From: Chloroflexota bacterium
GTDB taxonomy: Bacteria; Chloroflexota; Anaerolineae; Promineifilales; Promineifilaceae
Length of the DNA stretch: 59,325 nt
Assembly (NCBI GenBank): GCA_022616275.1
Contig: JAKEFB010000235.1
Span: forward strand, 1 to 59,325
Reading direction: 5' to 3'
The notes under the pieces were generated by a model. The model saw nothing but the letters and a program-made list of their open reading frames with translations. It was not told the DNA's origin and did no database searches. Below, in pieces: positions 8,330 through 16,394 of the stretch; the stretch's first letter is position 1, and each line of letters starts with the position of its first letter. A program made the translations under genes and the position numbers.

Positions 8330-8462
8330 GCGAGTCTGCAAGTCTGCGAGTCTGCGAGTTTGCAAGTGTGCAAGTGACCTGCCACCTCCCACCTGCCACT
8401 TGCCTACTTGCAAACTTGTCCCCTTCCCCCTCAGTCCTCAGTCCTCAGTCCTCAGTCCTCAG
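8330..8462. repeat. Tandem-repeat block with long hairpin between two permease genes
   Basis: The block has three parts. Octamers of the form GCRAGTYT run from 8331 to 8376. A near-perfect 20-base inverted repeat pairs 8357-8376 with 8397-8416 (two mismatches). Finally there are 4.7 copies of the heptamer CTCAGTC at 8430-8462. The repeats start right after the stop codon at 8329 and end before the ribosome binding site of the next gene (GGAGG at 8475-8479). They may act as an mRNA hairpin between two cistrons. Confidence 0.8.
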
Positions 8463-8485
8463 CTCTTCCTCGCCGGAGGCACTCT

Positions 8486-9460
8486 ATGAGTGAAGCCGAG
8501 CTTATTCGGACGCTAGCCTCTATTGTGCTGCAGTCGGCCCCGCTGATTATTGTCGTGTGCGGCGAGACGATTACCGAGCGGGCCGGGGTGGTGAATCTGT
8601 CGCTAGACGGGACAATGTTGCTGGCGGCCATGACCGGCTTTATCGTCGGGCTGAAGACAGAGAATGTCTGGCTGGGCTTTGTGGCCGCGGCCGGGATCGG
8701 CGTGCTCTTTGCCGCCATTGTCGCTTTTGGCAGCATCCGTTTGCGCCAGAGCCAGGTAGCCATTGGCTTTGTCCTCACCCTGCTGGGCGACGACCTAAGC
8801 GCTTTCCTGGGCCAGAACTACACCCGCGTCCCCGGCGCGCTGGTCACGCGCGGCGGCATCCCGCTGTTACAAGATATTCCCATTCTTGGCCCGATTCTTT
8901 TTGACCAGGACGTCGTCGTCTATTTTGCCCTGGTCCTGATTGGCTTCACCTGGTGGTTCCTGAACCGCACCCAGCCAGGGCTGCGGCTGCGCAGCGCCGG
9001 CGAGCGGCCGGAGGCGGCTTTTGCCCGGGGGGTACAAGTCAACCGGCTACGCTACCTGTACACGATGCTGGGCGGGGCGCTGGTCGGCATTGCCGGGGCA
9101 GCCTATTCGCTGGACGTAAAAATCGGCTGGTCGGAGGGGCACACCCGGGGCTTTGGCTGGATTGCCCTGGCGATTGTTATTTTTGGCGGCTGGTCGCCGG
9201 TTCGCGGCGCGTTAGGGGCGGTTTTGTTTGGCGCGACCAAGGCCCTGGCGACGGTCTTGCAGCGCACTTTCCCGGAAGTGTCCGTTGTGGTCTTTAACGC
9301 CATCCCCTGGGTCTTGATGATTGCCGTGCTGCTGGCGGTGGGCAGCAACGCCACCGAGCGGCTGGTGGCCCTCATGCCCCGGCCGGCGCAGCGGCCATTG
9401 CGCCGGTTGCTGCGTGTCTCGCCGCCGCTGGCCCTGGGTACAGAGTTTGCAGAAAAATGA
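8486..9460 (+). CDS. BMP-family ABC transporter permease B1
   Basis: This 324-residue BPD_transp_2 permease corresponds to the shorter NupC/YufQ-like subunit, with about 8-10 hydrophobic helices. An upstream in-frame ATG at 8408 would add a Pro/Ser-rich stretch translated from the tandem repeats. The start at 8486 is preferred because it has GGAGG seven bases upstream and gives the usual beginning, including GETITERAGVVNLSLDGTM. It pairs with permease A1 to form one membrane channel. It overlaps the next permease by four bases (ATGA). Its paralogue at 10578 shares the ILGPI.F..DV/NVLVY region and the FGGW loop near the C terminus. Confidence 0.9.
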   Translation: MSEAELIRTLASIVLQSAPLIIVVCGETITERAGVVNLSLDGTMLLAAMTGFIVGLKTENVWLGFVAAAGIGVLFAAIVAFGSIRLRQSQVAIGFVLTLLGDDLSAFLGQNYTRVPGALVTRGGIPLLQDIPILGPILFDQDVVVYFALVLIGFTWWFLNRTQPGLRLRSAGERPEAAFARGVQVNRLRYLYTMLGGALVGIAGAAYSLDVKIGWSEGHTRGFGWIALAIVIFGGWSPVRGALGAVLFGATKALATVLQRTFPEVSVVVFNAIPWVLMIAVLLAVGSNATERLVALMPRPAQRPLRRLLRVSPPLALGTEFAEK

Positions 9461-10581
9461 TCGGCCGCATCTTTGACGCCCTCCTTCCCCTGCTGGCCGC
9501 CCTGGCCGCCCTGGCGGTCGGGGCGGTGATGTTGATTTTGCTGGACACCAATCCCCTAGAAGCGTATGGCGCTTTATGGGAGGGAGCATTCGGTAGCCAG
9601 AACGCCCTGGCCGACACCATTGTCAAGGCTACGCCGCTGCTGTTGGTCGGGCTGGGCATCTGCATTGCCTTTCGCGGTGGGGTAATCAACATTGGCGGGG
9701 AGGGCCAGCTCGTGGCCGGGGCGCTCAGCGCCACGGTCGTCGGCCTCTCCTTCCCCCAAGCGCCGGGCTATGTGATTATCCCCCTGGCCATGGCCGCCGG
9801 TTTCCTGGCCGGGGCGATCTGGGGCGGCATTCCCGGGCTGCTCAAGGCCCATTTCAACGTCAACGAAATCCTGAGCACGATCATGATGAACCAGATCGCC
9901 GTCCAGGGGATGAACTTCCTGCTGCGTGGGGCGTTGATTGACCCGGTGCAACTGGAGGCGGCCTCGCGCATCCCCCAGACGGCCCGCCTGGCTGAGGCCT
10001 TTGACTTGCCCCGGCTGGTTCCCACGCGGCTGCACCTGGGGGCAGGCATTGCCGTCGTCCTGGCTGTGCTGGTTTACGTCTTCCTGTGGCGGACCACGGT
10101 TGGCTACCGCATCCGGGCCGTGGGCCAGAACCCGGACGCTTCCCGCTACGCCGGCATTAACGTCAAGCGTTACCTGGTGCTGTCGCTGCTGTTGAGCGGG
10201 GCGCTGGCCGGGCTGGCCGGCGCCATCCAGGTCTACGGCGTCAACCACCGTATGTTTACCGATGGCTCGGCCACCGGCTTTACCGGCTCGGCCGGCTTCA
10301 ACGGCATTGTCGCCGCCCTTTTCGGCAAGCTCCACCCCATCGGCGCCATCCCAGCTTCCTTCGTCTTCGGGGCGCTGCTGGTTGGGGCCAACCGCATGCA
10401 GCGGGCTGTCCAGATACCCTCGGCCCTGGTCACAGCCCTGAACGGGCTGGTGGTCATTTTTGTGGTCAGCAGCGACATCTGGAGCCGGCGGCGAGCGCGC
10501 TGGCGGCTCCAGGCCGAGGCCGAACCTGCCCCCCACCTGGAGGTGGAAAAAGCGGCCGAACGGCCGGAGGTGGCGGCGTGA
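9457..10581 (+). CDS. BMP-family ABC transporter permease A2
   Basis: This 374-residue permease is paralogous to the one at 7217 and is the second A-type subunit. The NIGGEGQ motif lies near residue 75, and FNVNEILSTIMMN near residue 135 matches the conserved coupling region of nucleoside-type permeases. It starts inside the stop codon of permease B1 and itself overlaps permease B2 by four bases (GTGA), so all four permeases after the repeat block are read as one coupled unit. It has about 9 hydrophobic helices and a polar Glu-rich cytoplasmic tail. It probably assembles with B2 and one of the two ATPases. The two channels may move different substrates or be alternative assemblies. Confidence 0.9.
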   Translation: MIGRIFDALLPLLAALAALAVGAVMLILLDTNPLEAYGALWEGAFGSQNALADTIVKATPLLLVGLGICIAFRGGVINIGGEGQLVAGALSATVVGLSFPQAPGYVIIPLAMAAGFLAGAIWGGIPGLLKAHFNVNEILSTIMMNQIAVQGMNFLLRGALIDPVQLEAASRIPQTARLAEAFDLPRLVPTRLHLGAGIAVVLAVLVYVFLWRTTVGYRIRAVGQNPDASRYAGINVKRYLVLSLLLSGALAGLAGAIQVYGVNHRMFTDGSATGFTGSAGFNGIVAALFGKLHPIGAIPASFVFGALLVGANRMQRAVQIPSALVTALNGLVVIFVVSSDIWSRRRARWRLQAEAEPAPHLEVEKAAERPEVAA

Positions 10582-11510
10582 TTAGCGAGTTGTTCACCGC
10601 CCAGGTGCTGATCGGCATTCTGTCCTCCGGCTTCCGGCTGGCCACGCCGTACCTGTACGCGGCTATTGGCGAGACCTTTAGCCAGCGGAGCGGCGTGCTG
10701 AACCTGGGCGTGGACGGTATCATGCTCATGGGCGCTTACGCCGGCTTTTACGTGGCTTTTCGCACCGGCAACCTCCTCCTGGGGCTGCTGGCGGCCGCGG
10801 TCGCCGGTGGCCTGTTGGGATTGGCGATGGCTTTTATCAGCGTCACCCTGAAGGCCGAACAGGGGATCAGCGGTATTGGTTTATATCTCTTTGGCCTGGG
10901 GATGAGTGACCTGCTCTTCCAGAAAACGCTGGGTACGGTGGAAACGGTCAAGGGCTTCCCGAAGCTGGACATTCCTCTGCTGAGTGGCATCCCGGTGCTT
11001 GGCCCGATTTTTTTCCAACACAACGTCCTGGTCTACGGGGCCTATGCCCTGGTCCCGCTGGCCTGGTTTATTCTCAACAAGACGACGTTAGGACTAAAAA
11101 TTCGGGCTGTAGGCGAAAACCCGCAAGCGGCCGATTCGTTGGGCGTCAGCGTAGCTCGGGTGCGTTACTTTACCGTTACCCTGGGGGGCGTACTGTCCGG
11201 GGTTGCCGGCGCGTCGTTGTCCATTGCCCTGCTTAATGTCTTTCAGCAGAATTTGACCAATAGCCTGGGCTTTATTGCCGTGGCCCTGGTCTACTTTGGC
11301 GGCTGGCGGCCGTGGGGCGTCCTGGCCGGCGCGCTGGTTTTCAGCATGGTAAACGCCCTCCAGATCAACGTCCAGGTCTTGGGTATTCCCGTGCCTTCGG
11401 ACATCGCCGTGATGATGCCCTACCTGCTGACCATTCTGGTCCTGGTGTTGAGCGTCCAGCGCGTCCGCCAGCCGGCCGCGCTGACGAAGGTCTATGAACG
11501 CGGCGAATGA
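10578..11510 (+). CDS. BMP-family ABC transporter permease B2
   Basis: This 310-residue B-type permease starts at a GTG that overlaps the previous stop. It contains the conserved SGVLNLGVDGIMLMGAYAGF segment (about residues 38-57) and GENPQAADSLGVSV near residue 180, typical of NupC/YufQ-like subunits. By pattern it is closer to classical family members than B1 is; B1 lacks the Gly-rich middle part of this segment. It has about 8-9 hydrophobic helices. It is followed by a 108-base spacer and then the binding lipoprotein. Confidence 0.9.
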   Translation: MISELFTAQVLIGILSSGFRLATPYLYAAIGETFSQRSGVLNLGVDGIMLMGAYAGFYVAFRTGNLLLGLLAAAVAGGLLGLAMAFISVTLKAEQGISGIGLYLFGLGMSDLLFQKTLGTVETVKGFPKLDIPLLSGIPVLGPIFFQHNVLVYGAYALVPLAWFILNKTTLGLKIRAVGENPQAADSLGVSVARVRYFTVTLGGVLSGVAGASLSIALLNVFQQNLTNSLGFIAVALVYFGGWRPWGVLAGALVFSMVNALQINVQVLGIPVPSDIAVMMPYLLTILVLVLSVQRVRQPAALTKVYERGE

Positions 11511-11535
11511 TTTTTGATAGCTGACAGCTTTTCAC

Positions 11536-11547
11536 AAAGGAGGTGAT
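11536..11547 (+). other. Full-length Shine-Dalgarno-like sequence without an adjacent start codon
   Basis: AAAGGAGGTGAT is a 12-base complement to the usual 3' end of bacterial 16S rRNA. The nearest proper start (11619) lies 71 bases away and has its own AGGAGG at 11605-11610. No start codon at a usual spacing follows the upstream element. Confidence 0.6.
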
Positions 11548-11618
11548 AGGATCGCGAGAAAACCACGCATTACCCATCCATCACTCACAACTCTCTACTT
11601 TTTTAGGAGGCGAAGAAA

Positions 11619-13841
11619 ATGAAACGCAACAAACGATTTCTGATTATTCTTTTACTGCTGGCGCTGGTGGTTAGCGCTTGTGGTGGCGGTGACGCCACCG
11701 ACCAGACACCGGCAGCGACAGAGCCCAGCGGCGAGCCAGAAGAAGGCCAGCCGGAAGAGGGTGGCGAAACGGAAGAGGCGCCAGAGCCTGCCGGCCCGTT
11801 CCGGGTAGCGGTGGTTCTGCCCAGCGCCATCAACGACCTGGCCTTCAGCCAGAGCATGTACGACGCCCTGACGGCCATCCAGGAAGAAATGGGCGAAGAG
11901 AACTTTGAGTTTGCCCACTCGGAGAATATGTTTGTAGTGGACGACGCCGCGGCCGCCATCCGTGACTACGCCAGCGAGGGCTATAACCTGGTCATTGCCC
12001 ACGGCTCCCAGTATGGCAGCTCAGTGCAAGAAATTGCTCCGGACTTCCCGGAGGTCAGCTTTGCCTGGGGCACCACGGCCGATACCTTTGGCCTGCCTAA
12101 CGTCTTTGCTTACGAGGCCGCGTCTGACCAGGGCGGTTATGTGAATGGCGTCCTGGCCGCCACTCTCTCCCAAAGCGGCGTCCTGGGCGTGGTCGGCCCG
12201 ATTGAAACGGGCGACGCCAAGCTGTACGTAGACGGCTTTGTGGCCGGGGCGACGGCCACCAACCCCGACATTGAAGTGAACGTCAACTACATCGGCTCCT
12301 TCAGCGACGTGGCCCTGGCGGCCGAAGCGGCCCAGACGCACGTCAACGCCGGGGCCGACGCCATGACCGGCTCGGCCCAGATGGTGGTCGGGGCGATTGG
12401 CGTGGCCGAAGAGAACGACGTCCTCTGGTTTGGCACACAGTCCAGCCAGAGTTCGCTGGCCCCGGACATCGTGGTCGCCAACCAGGTCTACGACTGGACC
12501 GTGGTGCTGAACGACATGATCGGCCAGATCCAGGGCGGCACGTTGGGCGGCGAATCCTTCATCCTGACGCTGGCCAACGGCGGTCTGGTGATGGAGTACA
12601 ACGAAGCGTACGAGCTGCCGGCCGAGGCCCGAGAAGTGGCCGACGCCACCGTCCAGGGCATTACCGACGGCTCCATCGTCGTGGGCGTGTCGGCCCCCGA
12701 AGAGGGCGAGCCGCCGGCGGGTGAAACACCGGCGGCCGGCGGCGAAGGGCCGGTCTTTGGCATGGTCCTGGTCGGCCCGAGGAACGACCACGGCTGGAGC
12801 CAGGCTCACTACGAGGGCGGTCTGTACGTGGAAGAAAACCTGCCCGGCTCGCGGATGATCGTCTTTGAGTCGCTCAACCCGGCCGATAAGCCGGAAGCCA
12901 CCCTGGAGGGCGTGGTGGACGACATGGTGGCCGACGGGGCGACGCTCATCTTCACCACCTCGGATGAATTTGAGGAAGATACCGTCGGCGTGGCCGAGAA
13001 GTATCCAGAGGTGATTTTCCTCAATATCTCCGGCGACGACGTGCTGACTGGCGAAGCGCCACCTAACGAGGGCAACATCATGGGCCGGATGGAAGATATG
13101 AAGGCCATTGCCGGCTGCGCCGCCGCCCTGGCAAGCGAGACCGGCCACATCGGTTACCTGGGGCCGTTGATCAATTTCGAGACCCGCCGTCTGGCTTCCT
13201 CGGCCTACCTGGGCGCGCGCTACTGCAGCGAAAATTACCGTGGCCTGGACCCGGATGCGCTCCAGTTTACCGTCACCTGGATTGGCTTCTGGTTCAACAT
13301 CCCCGGCGTCACCCTCGATCCGACGGAAGTGACCAACGGCTTCTTTGACTCCGGCGTGGACGTGGTTATGAGCGGCATTGACACGACCGAAGGGATTGAC
13401 GTGGCCGGGCAGCGAGCCCGCCAGGGCGACGGGGTCTGGGCTGTGCCCTACGACTTTGCCGGCGCTTGCGACCAGGCCCCGGAGATCTGCCTGGGTGTGC
13501 CCTACTTCAACTGGGGTCCGGCTTATCTGGAAACGGCTACCGCCGTGGCTAACGGAACCTGGGAACAGTCCTGGGACTGGAACGGGGCCAACTGGGAAGA
13601 CCTGACCGACAACACCACCACCAACGTGGGCTGGATCTCCGGCCCGGCGCTGACCGAGGAGATGCAGGCCAGCCTGGACGAATTCATCGCCGGGTTAGCT
13701 TCCGGCGAAATCAACGTCTGGACCGGCCTGATCAATCTGCAAGATGGCACGGAGTACATTCCGGCCGGCGAGGTGGCGACGGACGAGGAAATCTGGTATC
13801 TGCCCCAGTTGCTGGAAGGGATGGAAGGGCCGAGCGAGTAG
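11619..13841 (+). CDS. BMP-family substrate-binding lipoprotein with two fused BMP domains
   Basis: This 740-residue secreted lipoprotein has a signal peptide ending in the lipobox LVVSAC, with Cys21 as lipid attachment site, then a Glu/Pro/Thr-rich linker to about residue 60. Two complete BMP (Med/PnrA-like) binding domains follow. Domain 1 spans about residues 61-355 (FRVAVVLPSAINDLAFSQSM, with HGSQYG further on). A Pro/Gly/Glu linker follows, and domain 2 spans about 378-735 (FGMVLVGPRNDHGWSQAHYEGG). Ordinary members are about 350 residues with one domain, so this is a fusion. It delivers ligand to the permeases encoded upstream. Two heads match the two permease pairs and two ATPases. Family ligands are nucleosides, purines or related compounds. 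The start has AGGAGG upstream. Confidence 0.92.
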   Translation: MKRNKRFLIILLLLALVVSACGGGDATDQTPAATEPSGEPEEGQPEEGGETEEAPEPAGPFRVAVVLPSAINDLAFSQSMYDALTAIQEEMGEENFEFAHSENMFVVDDAAAAIRDYASEGYNLVIAHGSQYGSSVQEIAPDFPEVSFAWGTTADTFGLPNVFAYEAASDQGGYVNGVLAATLSQSGVLGVVGPIETGDAKLYVDGFVAGATATNPDIEVNVNYIGSFSDVALAAEAAQTHVNAGADAMTGSAQMVVGAIGVAEENDVLWFGTQSSQSSLAPDIVVANQVYDWTVVLNDMIGQIQGGTLGGESFILTLANGGLVMEYNEAYELPAEAREVADATVQGITDGSIVVGVSAPEEGEPPAGETPAAGGEGPVFGMVLVGPRNDHGWSQAHYEGGLYVEENLPGSRMIVFESLNPADKPEATLEGVVDDMVADGATLIFTTSDEFEEDTVGVAEKYPEVIFLNISGDDVLTGEAPPNEGNIMGRMEDMKAIAGCAAALASETGHIGYLGPLINFETRRLASSAYLGARYCSENYRGLDPDALQFTVTWIGFWFNIPGVTLDPTEVTNGFFDSGVDVVMSGIDTTEGIDVAGQRARQGDGVWAVPYDFAGACDQAPEICLGVPYFNWGPAYLETATAVANGTWEQSWDWNGANWEDLTDNTTTNVGWISGPALTEEMQASLDEFIAGLASGEINVWTGLINLQDGTEYIPAGEVATDEEIWYLPQLLEGMEGPSE

Positions 13842-13886
13842 GCAAGTTTGCAAGTAGGCAAGTCTGCGAGCAGGCAAGTCTGTAAG
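13841..13886. repeat. Octamer tandem repeat (GCAAGTNN-like)
   Basis: About five degenerate copies of an eight-base unit (GGCAAGTT, TGCAAGTA, GGCAAGTC, TGCGAGCA, GGCAAGTC) follow directly on the stop codon of the binding lipoprotein. It is the same family as the block at 8331-8376. Confidence 0.8.
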
Positions 13887-13892
13887 GCTTAG

Positions 13893-13939
13893 GGGAACGG
13901 AGCGCAAGGAAGTGGCTGCTTTCTTGCGCTCTTGTTCCC
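13893..13939 (+). terminator. Stem-loop after the binding-protein gene
   Basis: GGGAAC pairs with GTTCCC, and AGCGCAAG with CTTGCGCT, around a loop of about ten bases. There is no T-run after it, so it is more likely an mRNA-stabilising or attenuating hairpin than a full intrinsic terminator. Such hairpins often give the binding protein a higher dose than the other subunits. Confidence 0.5.
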
Positions 13940-13945
13940 AGCCTA

Positions 13946-13992
13946 CAGCCTAACAGGCTGTGCTACGTGCCGTACAGCAGGCTGTTAGCCTG
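13946..13992. repeat. Inverted repeat (CAGGCTGTTAGCCTG type)
   Basis: The arms at 13946-13960 and 13978-13992 pair over 15 bases with two mismatches, with a 17-base loop. The left side also begins with two copies of the heptamer CAGCCTA. The ATG at 13967, a possible start of the next gene, lies in the loop. Confidence 0.7.
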
Positions 13993-14035
13993 CGCGGCGC
14001 TGGAAAGACGGGGGCGGTATAGAGGTACTGACTCT

Positions 14036-15580
14036 GTGGCAATAAATGGTGTAAAGGGTTTACCTTCCGGCCGGCCGCGCATTGACAGTGTGGAGATGCG
14101 GGGCATCGTCAAGCGCTTTCCAGGCGTGCTGGCCAACGACCGCGTGGATTTTGACGTGCGCACCGGGGAGATTCACGCCTTGCTGGGTGAGAACGGAGCT
14201 GGCAAGAGCACGTTGATGAAGATCCTCTACGGCCTCTACCAGCCGAACGAGGGGGAAATTCGCCTGAACGGCCGGCCGGTGACGATTAACTCGCCAGCCG
14301 ATTCGATCCGGCTGGGGATTGGCATGATCCACCAGCACTTCATGCTCGTGCCCACCTTGACCGTGGCCGAAAACGTGGCCCTGGGGCTGCCTTCTTCGCG
14401 CGGCCCGTTGACGGACCTGGACCAGGTGGCCCGGCGGATTGACGAGCTGGCCAGAATCTACGGCCTGCAGATGGATCCGGACGCGACCGTCTGGCAACTG
14501 TCCGTTGGCCAACAGCAACGGGTGGAGATCATGAAGGCCCTTTACCGGGGGGCGGCGCTGTTGATCCTGGACGAGCCGACGGCCGTATTGACGCCCCAGG
14601 AAGTGGAGGAATTCTTTACCACCCTGCAACAAATGGCGGAGCGGGGCCATGCTCTCATCTTTATTTCCCACAAGCTGGCCGAGGTGCTGCGCATCAGCCA
14701 GCGGGTGACAGTGCTGCGGGACGGCCGGGTGGTACACACCCTGCCCACGGGGGAAACGACCAAAGAGGAGTTGGCCCAGATGATGGTCGGCCGGCCGGTT
14801 ACTTTGCAGCGGGAGCGGCCAGCCGTGGAATTGGGAGAACTCCTTCTCCAACTGGAAGAGGTCTGGGCGCAAAGCGACCGGGAAACGCCAGCCTTGCGTG
14901 GCGTCTCTCTGGCCGTGCGGGCGGGCGAGATTGTGGGCCTGGCTGGGGTTTCCGGCAATGGCCAAGTCGAGCTGGCTCAGGTGATTGCCGGCCTGCGGCC
15001 GGCCAGTGGCGGCCGGGTGCTGCTGGAAGGGGAGGAGATCACCGGCCGGCCGCCGGGGCAAATCATGGAACAGGGCCTGGCCTACATCCCGGAAGAGCGG
15101 ATGAAGGATGGGATGATCCGCAACTTCAGCGTGGCCGAAAATTTGATCCTGCGTGAGCACGGCCGGCCGCCTTACGCCCGGAGCGGCTTTTTCAACTTCC
15201 GGGCTATTTCTCGCCGTTCGGCCGAGCTGATCCGCAGCTTTAACGTCAAAACGCCCTCCCAGGAAACGCCGGTCAAGAACCTGTCGGGGGGCAATATTCA
15301 AAAGCTGATCCTGGCCCGCGAGCTATCGCGCCAGCCGCGCGTCCTGGTGGCCGCCCAACCAACGCGGGGGCTGGACATTGGGGCGACGGAGTACGTCCAC
15401 CTCCGGCTACTGCAGCAGCGCCAGGAAGGGACGGCCACGCTGCTCATCTCCGAGGACCTGGACGAAATCCTGGCCCTTTCCGACCGGATTGCAGTGATTT
15501 ACGAGGGGCGGATCATGGGAGAAGTGGCCCGCGAGGAGGCGACGGCGGAGAAGTTGGGGCTGCTGATGGCAGGCATATGA
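14036..15580 (+). CDS. BMP-family ABC transporter, ATP-binding protein 2 (two ABC domains)
   Basis: This is the second double-cassette ATPase of the doubled importer. Domain 1 has GENGAGKST, signature LSVGQQQR and Walker B LLILDEPTAV. Domain 2 has a degenerate P-loop (GVSGNGQVE), signature LSGGNIQK and LVAAQPTRGLD. Conserved similarity begins at VEMRGIVKRFPG, encoded from about 14090. The frame is open back to an ATG at 13967, but that codon lies inside a hairpin repeat. I favour the GTG at 14036, which has GAGG about ten bases upstream; ATG 14096 is a less likely alternative because it would trim the conserved start. It keeps a more canonical second domain than the first ATPase and probably serves permeases A2/B2. 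Confidence 0.88.
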   Translation: MAINGVKGLPSGRPRIDSVEMRGIVKRFPGVLANDRVDFDVRTGEIHALLGENGAGKSTLMKILYGLYQPNEGEIRLNGRPVTINSPADSIRLGIGMIHQHFMLVPTLTVAENVALGLPSSRGPLTDLDQVARRIDELARIYGLQMDPDATVWQLSVGQQQRVEIMKALYRGAALLILDEPTAVLTPQEVEEFFTTLQQMAERGHALIFISHKLAEVLRISQRVTVLRDGRVVHTLPTGETTKEELAQMMVGRPVTLQRERPAVELGELLLQLEEVWAQSDRETPALRGVSLAVRAGEIVGLAGVSGNGQVELAQVIAGLRPASGGRVLLEGEEITGRPPGQIMEQGLAYIPEERMKDGMIRNFSVAENLILREHGRPPYARSGFFNFRAISRRSAELIRSFNVKTPSQETPVKNLSGGNIQKLILARELSRQPRVLVAAQPTRGLDIGATEYVHLRLLQQRQEGTATLLISEDLDEILALSDRIAVIYEGRIMGEVAREEATAEKLGLLMAGI

Positions 15581-15634
15581 ACGGAGGAAAACGAATTGGG
15601 TTTATGGCAGCCGTGAAACATAAGCAGAAAAGTC

Positions 15635-15643
15635 TGGTAAAAT
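15635..15643 (+). promoter_or_regulatory. Extended -10 promoter candidate (TGGTAAAAT)
   Basis: A TGn extension plus TAAAAT lies 42 bases before the nucleotidyltransferase ATG at 15685. No clear -35 hexamer is present. Confidence 0.45.
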
Positions 15644-15684
15644 AGAAGCTTACTGGTATTGGCTGGTTGTTCGAGCGTAAAACA

Positions 15685-16354
<670 letters not shown>

Positions 16355-16394
16355 ACTGGCCCGTTTAATACTCGAAAAAACGGAAGGATTGCTA

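Noticed and set aside
8331-8416. Possible CRISPR array
   Set aside because: Units are eight bases with no spacers, and no cas genes are near. The Cas4-like nuclease at 45112 is far from it.
8408-8485. Extended start of permease B1 at 8408
   Set aside because: It would translate the CTCAGTC repeat. The ATG at 8486 has a clear GGAGG site.
13967-14035. ATG start at 13967 for ATPase 2
   Set aside because: It lies in the loop of an inverted repeat and adds about 35 residues outside the conserved domain.
14060-15301. Long antisense ORFs (also 12021-13148 and 9574-10536)
   Set aside because: They are shadows of GC-rich ABC genes, with low-complexity His/Gln/Arg-rich translations and no family motif.
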